A stretch of 64,000 bases of DNA from Roseobacter fucihabitans (GCF_014337925.2 NZ_CP143423.1:4455920-4519919), one strand, 5' to 3'; shown: positions 15,981 to 24,819, counted from the first letter of the stretch. The notes: generated by a model not told the origin, from the sequence alone. Made by a program: numbers and translations.

Positions 15981-17369
15981 CTAAGTCGGGCCAAGCAGGT
16001 CGCCTTCGCTCTCCTCCGGGGATGGCGTCGCCTCAACCGGTTCTTCAGTCAATAAGTCGCCTTCTGCTTCACTCAGGCTTGGTTCAGCTTGCGGCGGATC
16101 CACCGAGAGGGGCTTTTTTGGCGTGCTGCGACCATCAGGCATCCCAGAGAGCACATTCACGCCTTCGGGAAAGATGACCTCGCGCGCTTCGTCGGGCATT
16201 GAGATACCTTCGATTGTAAGCGTCGACTTCACGGCCCGCAAAAGAGATGATTTCAGTTTGAGCGGAGAAATCTCGCGCCCGTTAAACCAGTAATAGGTCT
16301 TTATGTTGACCGTTGAGGCACCTAACTCACCGACCAGCACCATTGGCTCTGGCTCTCCCAACACAGCCGGATGTTCGCGCAGACACCCCAGAATAATGCT
16401 TTGCGCTTCAGCTATGCCAGCGTCATAGCCAATGCCCACAACAAAATCGCCGCGTCGTTTGGGCGATGACGTGAAATTTTCGATCACGTTCTTGAAGATG
16501 GTGGAATTCGGAATGTGAATCTGGTTGCCATCGGCAGATGTCAGTAATGTGCTGCGCGTTGTCATGGCTTTGACCGTTCCGCTCATGCCTGCGACCGTGA
16601 CGAAGTCGCCGCGCTGGAAGGGGCGACTTACACTCAGGATCAGGCTTGACAGAAAGTTCTCGGCTATGTCGCGAAAGGCAAAGCCAATTACGATACCAAT
16701 CACACCCGCGCCGCCAACAATGGAAAGCGCAAGCTGGGTCAGGCCCGCGACTTGGAGAACGATGTAGATGCCCAGCAAAAACACCGGGAAAGCAACAGCA
16801 CGCGCGACTACCTTGCGCAAAAACGGCGAACGTACCCGATCGGTGAGAAGCCAGCGCATCAGGCGCGACACAAGCCGTGAAGCGTACCACGTCAAAGGTC
16901 AAACCAAGACCGCAAGTACGATCAGAGGCAATGCTGCGACGGTCTTTTGAGCGACGTTTTCAAGCTCTTCCAAGGCCGGGGCTAAAGACCAGATGACAAC
17001 CTCGCGAACGGTGATGCGGTTGACAATAGCGACAACACCGTCTGTTTTTGATGCTAAATCGCGCGCCCATGTTCGATACGCTTCAGTGGCTGTCACACCG
17101 TCCAGAAATACCACACCTTCGTCTACGCGCGCTCCGACTTCGCTATACCAGCCCGTCGCGTTCAGGATGCTTTCTATGCGCTGCTCAATCGCAGTGTCCG
17201 ACGGCGCCGGATCAATTTGTACCGCTTGTTCTGGTGCTTTAGGTGTGTTGGTTGCAACCGGATTTGAGACCTGCGCTGCGGTACTAACCGGACAGAGAAC
17301 GAGCATTGTTGATATGATCAGATGCAGACATAGACATACCCTGCGGGACACTTCCGTTACGATCTGCAT
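15981..17369 (-). pseudogene. BON-domain mechanosensitive channel (MscS family) split by an in-frame TGA
   Basis: The N-terminal part (ATG 17369) has a signal peptide, a BON domain (IEQRIESILNATGWYSEVGA...VFLDGVTATEAYRTWA) and a first membrane helix. After ...LIVLAVLV comes a TGA at 16901-16899, and the same frame continues directly with PLTWYASRLVSRLMRW, two more helices and the MscS core (GGAGVIGIVIGFAFRDIAEN, PFQRGDFVTVAGMSGTV, PNSTIFKNVIENF) plus an acidic Pro/Glu-rich tail. Family proteins are one chain of this layout. A TGG to TGA change would explain the break. Restart at a nearby TTG or stop-codon read-through is possible but not supported by a ribosome-binding site. Confidence 0.75.
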
Positions 17370-17918
17370 CTGAACGTTATCCTTCCATTGCGCTGCTGCC
17401 CGACGAGCGTTGTTGCCGCGCGTACGCTGCAATATATCCCGACGAGCCGAAGCTGATCTTCGGCATTTTCGCCAAGATCAGGGCCACCGTCGGAAAAGTA
17501 CGCTTTGGTCATTGCAACGGCCATAGCCACTTTACCCTTGTCGTTATCCCAGTATTCCGCTTGCGTTGGAAGGACCTGTATCACTGCAACATCAGCATTT
17601 CCCGGACCACCGCCAAAAAATACATCACAGTACGGCCTCCACAGCTTGTGGATCAACTGGCGGCCCCAGCTGACGATGCTTTTGCCAGACACAGATGCAA
17701 ACAGCATCTTGTCGGTATCGGGAAAACTGAGAGCCAGATCGTTGTCTGCGTTTAGCACGTAGATTTTGGCGCTGTCACTGTCTGTCACAAAGTGGATTGT
17801 GCGGTTATCGGCATCGATTGAATGGGGCCATCGGGGGGTGCCTGCGTCTTCCGTCTTCACCCATGCATACTTGCATGTTGCTCAACATCTCCCAAAAGTG
17901 GTTGTGTGTGTCCGTCAT
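17357..17918 (-). pseudogene. Pyridoxamine 5'-phosphate oxidase-like stress protein, +1 frameshift
   Basis: ATG 17918 has a GAGG site and starts MTDTHNHFWEMLSNMQVCM, the N-terminus of the general-stress-protein-26 flavin-reductase-like family. The rest (KTEDAGTPRWPHSIDADNRTI..., FASVSGKSIVSWGRQ, DVAVIQVLPTQAEYWD, YFSDGGPDLGENA) lies in the next frame. Removing one G from the GGG at the junction restores ...VCMVKTEDAG. It overlaps the start of the BON-MscS gene by 13 bases, so they form one unit. This is either a real mutation or a homopolymer sequencing error. Confidence 0.7.
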
Positions 17919-18016
17919 CGGTATTTTCCTCTTTGTGTTTTTAGATTGAGCATCAGACGGTCTTCGTTTTCGGAGTCGGTAGCTCGGCGTGTGGTCGGGC
18001 CTCTTGCTTGCCTTCG

Positions 18017-18307
18017 TCAATCCAGTTTCGCGAAGAGTTCGTCGCCTTGGACGCCAGACCAATTCTGGCCGTGTTCACGCGTACAACTGGTACCATCGTC
18101 CGCGTGTCTGACCACCGTCCAAGTCCCGCCGATACCGGCAGCCCACAAGTACGTGCAATCATCAATTTGGAGGACTGGTTTTTCGCCGTACCAACCCACA
18201 ATGGCGGCCTCAAGCTCTGCCTTATTCATGCAGACAAGATCTGACCCAGACATCGCGGGGCCAGCCAAGGCGATTGTTGAAACTGCGGTTGTGATGAACT
18301 GATACAT
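18017..18307 (-). CDS. Small secreted protein of unknown function
   Basis: 96 residues from ATG 18307 with AAAGGAG at the ideal distance. It has a weak signal peptide (MYQFITTAVSTIALAGPAMS), then SDLVCMNKAELEAAIVGWYG, CTYLWAAGIGGTWTVVRHA and TSCTREHGQNWSG. Three Cys could form disulphides in the periplasm. I do not recognise the family. It lies in the stress island, upstream of the oxidase-like pseudogene on the same strand. Confidence 0.65.
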   Translation of the reverse strand: MYQFITTAVSTIALAGPAMSGSDLVCMNKAELEAAIVGWYGEKPVLQIDDCTYLWAAGIGGTWTVVRHADDGTSCTREHGQNWSGVQGDELFAKLD

Positions 18308-18544
18308 GGCTACTCCTTTGATACATAGCTCCAAACAGCGCCTGAGATTCCCGGCGAAGAGCGCGTCGAACGGGGTGACGCCACGTCTTTCTGGTACGGC
18401 TAATTTGACGACATCGGACTCGCTCACTAGCCCAGAAAGCGGGCTCGGCGAACGGATGACAGTTCTTCAGTTCGGTGTATGAAAATGCGTTGGAGGTGCA
18501 ACGTGCCTGCGCCACAAAGCCAAACACAATGCGCCGTCGCATGC

Positions 18545-19015
18545 TTAGGGCTGGTACAATGGCACGGTTGAGATCGCCATCTTGGCGCTGCCGTCCTGCA
18601 CCTCGCGGGCATGCGAGATATAGATCAGGGTCTGGTTTTTTTCGTCAAATATCCGCTTCACGTTCAGCGATTTGAGGATGATGGACCGACGCTCTGAGAA
18701 CACGCTTTCTCCTTCGTCGTCCCGTTCAATATCGCCAATCGTAATGGGGCCTGTCTGTCGGCAACTGATCGCTGAGTTTGACGGATCTTCGAACCAGTTA
18801 CCGTTTTGAAACCGGTCGATCAATCCCCGCTCAAAGTAGGATATGTGGCACGTCACCCCATCCACTTTCGGATCTTGAAACGCCTCGACAATGATGTCGT
18901 TCCCAAGCCAATCGACATCGACATTTCCAACCTGCTCGGCCCCAAGTTGCGGCGGCATCAGGACCACCATAGCAACGGCAAACCTGAGCGGGTTGCGTGC
19001 GGAACGTTTTGGCAT
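18545..19015 (-). CDS. CreA family periplasmic protein
   Basis: 156 residues with a signal peptide (RFAVAMVVLMPPQLGA). The CreA pattern is clear: VGNVDVDWLGNDIIVEAFQD, DGVTCHISYFERGLID, SNSAISCRQTGPI and SLNVKRIFDEKNQTLIYIS. The biochemical role of CreA is unknown. It is three bases downstream of a 24-residue membrane peptide gene and both sit behind an EcfG-type promoter, so it probably belongs to the general stress regulon. Confidence 0.85.
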   Translation of the reverse strand: MPKRSARNPLRFAVAMVVLMPPQLGAEQVGNVDVDWLGNDIIVEAFQDPKVDGVTCHISYFERGLIDRFQNGNWFEDPSNSAISCRQTGPITIGDIERDDEGESVFSERRSIILKSLNVKRIFDEKNQTLIYISHAREVQDGSAKMAISTVPLYQP

Positions 19016-19018
19016 GAC

Positions 19019-19093
19019 CTAGCGCAGACCGAAGAACGACAGAACTGCCAGGATCACAACGATCAAACCAATGATATAAATAATACGGCTCAT
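19019..19093 (-). CDS. 24-residue single-helix membrane peptide
   Basis: MSRIIYIIGLIVVILAVLSF-FGLR, one transmembrane helix with a charged N-terminus. AAGGA lies 7 bases before the ATG, and a GGAAC-N16-CGTT promoter lies 44 bases upstream. It is likely a stress-induced small membrane protein. It is too short for most gene callers. No homologue is recognised with certainty. Confidence 0.7.
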   Translation of the reverse strand: MSRIIYIIGLIVVILAVLSFFGLR

Positions 19094-19136
19094 GGATTTT
19101 TCCTTTCGAGCTTTTAGTTTGTATATAGCAAATGAA

Positions 19137-19161
19137 AACGCGCTTGGCGGAAATTGGTTCC
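19137..19161 (-). promoter_or_regulatory. EcfG-type general stress promoter
   Basis: On the minus strand GGAAC (19161-19157), 16 bases, CGTT (19140-19137). This is the consensus for the alphaproteobacterial general stress sigma factor and faces the small membrane peptide and creA. Confidence 0.75.
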
Positions 19162-19275
19162 CATGATTGCACGACATTGAGGAAAGAAACCATGCCGCGT
19201 GCGGTCACTGACGTGCCTTGCGGAGCACAAAAGATGTGCGGCGTTGAAAAAATACAGAAAGCTAGCGCCCGTCGC

Positions 19276-20457
19276 CTAAGACATAGACGTCTCGTTCAGA
19301 TCCTGCATGAGTTCGTTGTACCGCGCCATAACCAGGTGGTCCGGTTCGCAATATGGTTTCGAGGCCTTGAAGCTGCGTTCAAGCAGCTTGTCATAAGTCA
19401 GGATCGGACCAAGAGCGGATGTGCGAACACCTTTGTTTTGCATGCCGTTTTCGTGTAGTTGCGCCGCCTTTAGAGCATTGTGCATCCAGTTCAGACAGTT
19501 TATCGCCGTGAACGGGTCATTGACGCCGGGAGACAACGCGCGCGCCAGCATCTCCACCAGTTGATCAACAAGGAAGTAGATATTTTGATGCTCTGTCCGG
19601 TTAGTACCAACAGCAAAGCACTCATGAAGCTCAGACATATCCTCGTCGGTTAGGTTTTCATCCTGCCAGATGTTCAGGACCGGCGTGAAACGGGTCACGA
19701 ATTCGCCCGGAAAGCACAGGATTTCTACGTCACAGATTTTTTCTTCGCTCAGCTCTTTGATGCGGCTGTAACGGAGCACCTGGATATAGCCTGCAATCGG
19801 CAACTTCAGCTGCCTGTCGGGCTGTGTATCCGGCAGAGTGGCGTTGTCGGACGACCCACGCTCGGCGTTTACTTCGATTATTGTTCGGATGTCGCGTTCC
19901 AGTTTGTGGCCCAAGTTCGCCGTGATGTTGGACACGTTGATCGTCTCGGGGACATGGTGCACAAAATAGATCATCGCAAAGACTGCGACGATGCTGCCTG
20001 CAATCGCCAGCAACAGCGAATAATGCGGGACAAAGGCTGCGATCTCGCCATCTTCAATCGGGCTTTGCACCACCCGCAGGACCAGCAATGAAAATACAAA
20101 TGTGGAAATCAGAATGCCAAGGCTGATCTGGTTGCCCCGATCCCGCATGAAATTCCCGATGAGCCGGGGGCCGTAGGTGCCAGCCGCAAATGACACGGCG
20201 ACAACGGTCATGGAGAACATGACGCCGGTCACCCCGATGACAGATGTCGCAATCGTGGACAGAGTGCTGCGCGCGCCCTCAATCTGTGTGTTCGACAGCC
20301 TGTCAGGCAATTGAAACGGAAGCATATCCGGCGACCGGTCTATCCAAATCACCAGATTGGCAAGCACGAAGGTAAACAAAACCATGCTTGCAGGTAAGAA
20401 CCAGTAACTCGCACGCGCCGCTTGTGCCAGTTGCAGCAATTTTGCTCGGTACTTCAT
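19276..20457 (-). CDS. DUF2254 family membrane protein
   Basis: 393 residues. Helices at about 19-38, 68-92, 107-125 and 138-160 are followed by a cytoplasmic part with NVSNITANLGHKLERDI, RITRIKELS-type sequence and ARALSPGVNDPFTAINCLNW, a hallmark of DUF2254. The function is unknown. It starts 18 bases after the Crp/Fnr regulator gene, so they are probably co-transcribed, and it may respond to that regulator. Confidence 0.85.
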   Translation of the reverse strand: MKYRAKLLQLAQAARASYWFLPASMVLFTFVLANLVIWIDRSPDMLPFQLPDRLSNTQIEGARSTLSTIATSVIGVTGVMFSMTVVAVSFAAGTYGPRLIGNFMRDRGNQISLGILISTFVFSLLVLRVVQSPIEDGEIAAFVPHYSLLLAIAGSIVAVFAMIYFVHHVPETINVSNITANLGHKLERDIRTIIEVNAERGSSDNATLPDTQPDRQLKLPIAGYIQVLRYSRIKELSEEKICDVEILCFPGEFVTRFTPVLNIWQDENLTDEDMSELHECFAVGTNRTEHQNIYFLVDQLVEMLARALSPGVNDPFTAINCLNWMHNALKAAQLHENGMQNKGVRTSALGPILTYDKLLERSFKASKPYCEPDHLVMARYNELMQDLNETSMS

Positions 20458-20475
20458 GCTGCAATGCTCCGAAGG

Positions 20476-21204
20476 TTAAAGGATGGGTCGTTTGGCCGGC
20501 GTAAGATCATCTACCATGGCGATCTTGGCCAAAGTTTCCAAATCACTCACACGCAATGTGCCATCTGACCAGTGGGCCAACTGCTGTTCTTTGAGTTTGC
20601 CCAGCGTTTTGTTCGTGTGTACCAGCGATAGCCCCAGTGCATCAGCGATATCTTGCTGTTTGAACGGAAATGGCATCTTGCCATTGTGTACCATATCCAG
20701 GCTTTGACCGCGACTAAATACCCGGACCAACGCCCAGGCGATAGATTGAATCGCGCTGCGCTGGCCAAGCGTGGACAAGGTTTCACCTAAAAAGTGTTCG
20801 TCAACTGCGGCAAGCCAGGTCAGGGCAAAGGCGCGTTCTGGTCGTTCCTTGAAGAAGGACCAGATTTCAGAACGGTCAAACACGCAAAGCGTCATTTTTG
20901 TGGTGGCCTCTACGGAATGGCCCATTTCGCCCATAATACCGGCCTGAAGGCCCAAAAAGTCGCCGGGAAAGATCAGGCTCACAACTTGGCGACGCCCGTT
21001 CGACAGAATTTTGTACCGCAGACCCATGCCATGCAGGACAGTAAAAAGTTGCGGGCTGTTCGACCCCTCCATCAGTATGGGTGTGCCGGAGTCCACAACG
21101 AGCTCACCAACTTTGAAACGTTGCATATAGCGGACATCCTCGGGCGACATATCCTCAAAAATGTCGTGCCGCCGAAGGGGGCAATTTTCGCATTTCGTCG
21201 CCAA
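20476..21204 (-). CDS. Crp/Fnr family transcriptional regulator
   Basis: 242 residues. A cyclic-nucleotide-binding-like beta barrel (about 25-140: GTPILMEGSNSPQLFTVLHG, VSLIFPGDFLGLQ) is followed by a winged helix-turn-helix with PFKQQDIADALGLSLVHTNK. The N-terminus has CENCPLRR only, not the full four-Cys cluster of FNR, so oxygen sensing through an Fe-S cluster is doubtful. It may sense redox or metabolite signals. It is encoded just upstream of the DUF2254 gene. Confidence 0.88.
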   Translation of the reverse strand: MATKCENCPLRRHDIFEDMSPEDVRYMQRFKVGELVVDSGTPILMEGSNSPQLFTVLHGMGLRYKILSNGRRQVVSLIFPGDFLGLQAGIMGEMGHSVEATTKMTLCVFDRSEIWSFFKERPERAFALTWLAAVDEHFLGETLSTLGQRSAIQSIAWALVRVFSRGQSLDMVHNGKMPFPFKQQDIADALGLSLVHTNKTLGKLKEQQLAHWSDGTLRVSDLETLAKIAMVDDLTPAKRPIL

Positions 21205-21291
21205 TTTAAATCTCCCAGCTATGTCATAGTTTAATGCGCAAGCGCCGGATACCTACTAGAAACCGACTTTGGCCGGTCTGGAGGACCTAGT

Positions 21292-21663
21292 GTGAATCAA
21301 AGTTTTGTCGTTGTCGAACCCAATCCTGTTGTACTCATGGACTTGGTCGGTACGTTGCAGCACAGTTTTCCGGCGGGCTCTGTGGCGTCTCTCGCCTCTG
21401 GTAGCGAGATAGGCCATCTGTTGGACCAAGTGGCTCTGACGACCTGTTTTTTCGTAAACGGCGCTCTGATCTCCGAGTTGGCCCCGGACGTCGTCCGTAC
21501 AATCATCGATGCGGGGGGCAGGATTGTGAGCATTGGCAGGTCTGCCAGTGATGTGGTCCCGGCCACCGTTTTGGAAATACCGTTTACGACGACGATGATC
21601 TTGGAGGCATTATCCATCGACGCGCCCGATTTGCCCTTGCCCCAGCTTGAAGTCCGTACATAA
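21292..21663 (+). CDS. Degenerate receiver-domain protein
   Basis: 123 residues from GTG 21292 behind GGAGGAC. The fold order resembles a CheY-like receiver (FVVVEPNPVVLMDLVGTLQH, CFFVNGALISELAPDVVRTI, GGRIVSIGR, VLEIPFTTTMILEAL), but the phospho-acceptor Asp and most of the acidic pocket are missing. It may act as a phosphorylation-independent partner in the stress signalling of this region. The family name is not certain. Confidence 0.6.
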   Translation: MNQSFVVVEPNPVVLMDLVGTLQHSFPAGSVASLASGSEIGHLLDQVALTTCFFVNGALISELAPDVVRTIIDAGGRIVSIGRSASDVVPATVLEIPFTTTMILEALSIDAPDLPLPQLEVRT

Positions 21664-21956
21664 ACGCCTCAACGATTGGTTGAGTGGTGTTCGCACGGCT
21701 TTGCGGTTGTTCCGACACTCCGTGTGACCCGCCCGACGAGAAATGTGCACCGGCGCCGATCATGATCAGCCCGATGCCAAGATAGAGGCCTGAAAACACA
21801 AACGCTGTGTTCACTATGCCGATGAGCGGGTAAAGCGCAATCCGTCCAGCGATGGTCAGGAAACCAGTGCCAACTGTGTAGAGCAGCAGTCCCCCTGAAA
21901 GAAGACCTGCGCGTTTTGGCGGTGTGCGCCACTTTTTGTTCGATGCCGAACATCAT
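21584..21956 (-). pseudogene. Holin-superfamily-like membrane protein, +1 frameshift
   Basis: ATG 21956 follows immediately the stop of the YqjD-like gene (TAAATG). The start MFGIEQKVAHTAKTRRSSF is in one frame, and the membrane part GLLLYTVGTGFLTIAGRIAL, VNTAFVFSGLYLGIGLIMIG is in the next. Removing one G from a GGGGG run fuses them. This layout fits the Phage_holin_3_6 proteins that accompany YqjD/DUF883 genes in stress operons. The 3' end overlaps the convergent receiver-like gene. Confidence 0.6.
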
Positions 21957-22283
21957 TTATTTCCGCGACCCGAAGAATTCCACCAGAAAGCCACCGCCCG
22001 CAGCGATGCCCAAAGCAGTGTCAGGCTGGTTCTTGATAAATGTGTCGGCTTTGTTTTGGAGTTCCATTGCCTGAAGTCGCGCCGTCTCTGTAACGTCAGC
22101 GGCTTTATCGCGTGCATCCAACAATTTAAATTGCGCAGCGGCCACGGCGTCGTCACCTTTAGCTTTTCCAAGATCTGCAACCGTTTGAGTGAGCGTCGCG
22201 AGGTCGTTACGCAGTGTCTCGACTTGCTCGGACAGGTCCGCAGCGTCGGGATTGTTGTTCAGCTTTTGCAAAGTGCTTGCCAT
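21957..22283 (-). CDS. YqjD/DUF883-like membrane-anchored protein
   Basis: 108 residues from ATG 22283, which has GGAG at a proper distance (ATG 22289 lies too close to it). A long amphipathic helical part (LSEQVETLRNDLATLTQTVADLG...) is followed by a short hydrophobic C-terminus (GIAAGGGFLVEFFGSRK) that would anchor it in the inner membrane. Related E. coli proteins bind ribosomes or protect cells in stationary phase. A GGAAC-N17-GTT promoter lies upstream, so EcfG control is likely. Confidence 0.72.
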   Translation of the reverse strand: MASTLQKLNNNPDAADLSEQVETLRNDLATLTQTVADLGKAKGDDAVAAAQFKLLDARDKAADVTETARLQAMELQNKADTFIKNQPDTALGIAAGGGFLVEFFGSRK

Positions 22284-22314
22284 TGTCATTCTCCTCAGAC
22301 GCGTCTGATTCAAT

Positions 22315-22339
22315 AACACCCGGATGCTCAGGTGGTTCC
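22315..22339 (-). promoter_or_regulatory. EcfG-type promoter of the YqjD-like gene
   Basis: Minus strand GGAAC (22339-22335), 17 bases, GTT (22317-22315), 32 bases before the ATG. The -10 lacks the leading C of CGTT. Confidence 0.65.
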
Positions 22340-22361
22340 AAAGCTTCTTGAAAAAAAGGTT

Positions 22362-22387
22362 GGAACTTTGACGTGGCCCTTCCCGTT
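22362..22387 (+). promoter_or_regulatory. EcfG-type promoter of the DUF1328-dps unit
   Basis: GGAAC (22362-22366), 17 bases, CGTT (22384-22387), 58 bases before the DUF1328 start. It is divergent from the YqjD-like promoter. Confidence 0.75.
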
Positions 22388-22445
22388 GAGACGGCAGAAC
22401 CATGCGGCTCATTAGTCGCGCTTTGAAAACAAAAGGAGTAAAATA

Positions 22446-22607
22446 ATGTTGCATTATGCACTCGTATTTCTGGTCGTCGCACTGGTCGCGGCAGTCTTTG
22501 GTTTTGGCGGCATCGCATCTGCTTCGGCGGGCATCGCTCAGATTTTGTTCTTCGTATTCCTAGTGTTGTTTGTCGGCACGTTGATCCTGCGCGCTTTTCG
22601 TAGCTGA
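22446..22607 (+). CDS. DUF1328 small membrane protein (YtjA family)
   Basis: 53 residues: [40 protein letters not shown], two helices and a basic end (LRAFRS). AAAGGAG lies before the ATG. This family is common in alphaproteobacterial stress regulons. Its function is unknown. dps follows 51 bases downstream, so both are probably driven by the EcfG promoter. Confidence 0.85.
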   Translation: MLHYALVFLVVALVAAVFGFGGIASASAGIAQILFFVFLVLFVGTLILRAFRS

Positions 22608-22658
22608 TGGACCAGCCTTTGACACCATTCACGATCATCGAAAAGAAAGGACACCACT

Positions 22659-23156
22659 ATGACCACTCCACTTAACGTTGTCGGCGCACCCAAAAACATC
22701 TCGTCGGGCGTGCAAAAACCTAAAACCATTGCTGATGGGCTGACGGATGTGTTAGCCGACACATATCGGCTGACTTTCAAGAGCCACGCGTTCCATTGGA
22801 ACGTGGAGGGACCATTGTTCTATTCGATCCACAGCCTGACCGAAGAGCATTACGAGAACATGTTTGCGGCTGCCGACAAGCTGGCCGAGCGGATCAGGGC
22901 AATCGGCCAGATGGCCCCGATGTCGATGCATCAGATGATGTCGGCGTCCGTCATCAACGACCCCGAAACCACACCATCGGCGGGTGAGATGTGCACCATG
23001 CTGGCCGACGATCATCAGCGAATTGCGCATCGGCTGCACGCGTTGATCGAGATCGCCGGCGAACAGAATGACCCGGTGACCGAAGATCTGGCGACCGAGC
23101 GTTCCGCCTTTCACGAGCAGGCAGCCTGGATGTTGAGAGCGCTCGCGACCGAATGA
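22659..23156 (+). CDS. dps: Dps family DNA-protecting ferritin-like protein
   Basis: 165 residues, normal family length. The ferroxidase-site signature KSHAFHWNVEGPLFYSIHSL...HYENMFAAADKLAERIRAIG has the His, Asp/Glu residues that bind iron between subunits of the dodecamer. It stores iron, consumes peroxide and may coat DNA in the starved cell. It stands behind the DUF1328 gene and its stress promoter. Confidence 0.93.
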   Translation: MTTPLNVVGAPKNISSGVQKPKTIADGLTDVLADTYRLTFKSHAFHWNVEGPLFYSIHSLTEEHYENMFAAADKLAERIRAIGQMAPMSMHQMMSASVINDPETTPSAGEMCTMLADDHQRIAHRLHALIEIAGEQNDPVTEDLATERSAFHEQAAWMLRALATE

Positions 23157-23195
23157 GACCAAGGTCCGGCGCAAATTTGTTGCGCCGGGCCATTT

Positions 23196-24002
23196 TTACT
23201 TCAGCGTCGCGGTCGAGGCAAAGAACATGGCCTGGCTGACCGCGGAGAGTATCTGAGCCTCTTGGAAAGGTTTGGAGATCAGGAAAGCAGGTTCCGGCCG
23301 GTCGCCCGTCAACAAGCGCTCCGGGAACGCAGTGATGAAGATCACGGGCACATCCATGAGTTCCAGCAGATCATTGACCGCATCAATACCAGAGGAGTTG
23401 TCCGCCAATTGAATATCAGCGAGGATCAGATCGGGACTATGTTCTTTGCCAAGAGCAAGCGCTTCGGTGTGGGTCCGCGCAACACCCGTAACTTCGTGCC
23501 CGAGACTGGTGACAATGGCTTGAATATCGGCTGCAATAATGGGTTCATCTTCGATGATCATGACCCGGCCCGTTACACTGCTTGCCAGCTCGGTATTGGC
23601 TGTCGCGATCAGGTGGCGGACCTTCTTGACGTCGATTTGCATGATCTTCGCTATGTTGACCGGGGTGAACTCTTCGATCGTGCGCAACAGCAGCGCCTCG
23701 CGCGAATTGGCGGTGAGTTTGGCAAGTAATCCGTGCGCGCGGCTACGCACGGTGTCTTCGGGATCTGTCAGTGCCTGGCCACTGGTGGACCAGATTGAGT
23801 GAAAACACTTGAATAGGTTCACCTTCATTGGGTCGTCATTCTCAAATGGCGATCTGTCTTTCAGAATGGCTTCGAGCGTGGCAACGGTGTACTGATCGCC
23901 GCGCGATTGAGAGCCAGTCAACGCTCTTGCATACCTGCGAAGATACGGAAGCTCGGCGGCCAGTAATTCGGAAAAGCTCGCCTGCGCGGTGGTGTCGCTC
24001 AT
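23196..24002 (-). CDS. phyR: PhyR, anti-anti-sigma response regulator of the general stress response
   Basis: 268 residues from ATG 24002. Residues 1-130 form an EcfG-like sigma domain (ELPYLRRYARALTGSQSRGD, LTANSREALLLRTIEEFTPVNIAKIM). The C-terminal half is a receiver with acidic pocket MIIEDEPIIAAD, phospho-acceptor in DLILADIQLAD, and the conserved Thr/Lys. Phosphorylated PhyR captures NepR and frees EcfG. It is divergent from nepR-ecfG and shares a bidirectional EcfG promoter with it. Confidence 0.95.
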   Translation of the reverse strand: MSDTTAQASFSELLAAELPYLRRYARALTGSQSRGDQYTVATLEAILKDRSPFENDDPMKVNLFKCFHSIWSTSGQALTDPEDTVRSRAHGLLAKLTANSREALLLRTIEEFTPVNIAKIMQIDVKKVRHLIATANTELASSVTGRVMIIEDEPIIAADIQAIVTSLGHEVTGVARTHTEALALGKEHSPDLILADIQLADNSSGIDAVNDLLELMDVPVIFITAFPERLLTGDRPEPAFLISKPFQEAQILSAVSQAMFFASTATLK

Positions 24003-24029
24003 TTTTTTTGACCTTTTTGTAGTTTTCGT

Positions 24030-24061
24030 GGAACCAACCGCTCGTGAGCTCAGTTGGTTCC
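24030..24061. promoter_or_regulatory. Bidirectional EcfG promoter between phyR and nepR-ecfG
   Basis: The sequence is a near palindrome, GGAACCAAC ... GTTGGTTCC. Each strand offers GGAAC followed after 18 bases by GTT, so EcfG can start transcription in both directions. This autoregulates phyR and nepR-ecfG. Confidence 0.75.
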
Positions 24062-24103
24062 GGTCAAGCAGGTATTTTTTTCGAGATGAGGCGCGGGACA
24101 CAG

Positions 24104-24268
24104 ATGGCAAGCAAGCAAGACACTGGAAAATCAAAAAGAGACGAATTTATTGATCAAAACCTGAAGAAGGTTTTTTCCGAACTCGAAACTGATGACATGC
24201 CGGATCAGATCATGGATTTGCTGTCGGTCCTGCGCGCGCAGGACGAAGAGTTGAAGGCCAAGAAATGA
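24104..24268 (+). CDS. nepR: NepR anti-sigma factor
   Basis: 54 residues from ATG 24104 (ATG 24086 is an alternative). It contains the NepR core: IDQNLKKVFSELETDDMPDQ followed by IMDLLSVLRAQDEE, two helices that clamp EcfG. Its stop overlaps the ecfG start (ATGA), which keeps the anti-sigma and sigma factors balanced. Confidence 0.92.
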   Translation: MASKQDTGKSKRDEFIDQNLKKVFSELETDDMPDQIMDLLSVLRAQDEELKAKK

Positions 24269-24819
24269 GTGATCTGGATCCAAGGGATGAGCTGGTGACC
24301 CATTTGCCGGCCTTGCGGGCTTTTGCCCTGAGTCTGACGCGCAATCGCGCAACGGCCGATGACATGATGCAGGACACGGTGCTCAAGGCGTGGTCGAACA
24401 TGGATAAATTCCAACGCGGCACCAACATGCGCGCATGGCTGTTCACAATCCTGCGAAATAACTTCTATTCGTCCCGCCGCAAACTAAACCGCGAAGTGGC
24501 AGACATAGACAACGTCTTTGCCGAGACACTGTCGGTCAAGCCCGACCATGACGGCCGTATGCAGATGGCCGACTTCAAGCACGCACTGAACCAATTGCCG
24601 GATGAGCAGCGCGAAGCGTTGGTCCTCGTGGGAGCATCGGGTTTTGCCTATGAAGAGGCCGCAGAGATGTGCGGAGTTGCAACTGGTACGATCAAAAGCC
24701 GGGTGAACCGCGCCCGCGCAAAGCTGACGGAGTTGCTGCACCTTGATGACGACGAGGCGCTGGAATTGACCGATAGTGCAACGATGGCCGTGGTCGGAAA
24801 TCCTGGGCTGCCGGCGTGA
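24265..24819 (+). CDS. ecfG: EcfG-family general stress sigma factor
   Basis: 184 residues with sigma-2 (ALSLTRNRATADDMMQDTVL-KAW, TNMRAWLFTILRNNFYS) and sigma-4 (LNQLPDEQREALVLVGASGF, MCGVATGTIKSRVNRARAKL) and no sigma-3. It recognises the GGAAC/CGTT promoters seen in this island. Coupled by overlap to both nepR upstream and the kinase gene downstream (GTGA). Confidence 0.94.
   Translation: MSDLDPRDELVTHLPALRAFALSLTRNRATADDMMQDTVLKAWSNMDKFQRGTNMRAWLFTILRNNFYSSRRKLNREVADIDNVFAETLSVKPDHDGRMQMADFKHALNQLPDEQREALVLVGASGFAYEEAAEMCGVATGTIKSRVNRARAKLTELLHLDDDEALELTDSATMAVVGNPGLPA

Noticed and set aside
16899..16901. Selenocysteine codon in the MscS gene
   Set aside because: No SECIS-like hairpin was seen right after the TGA and the family has no selenoproteins. 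A mutation is simpler.
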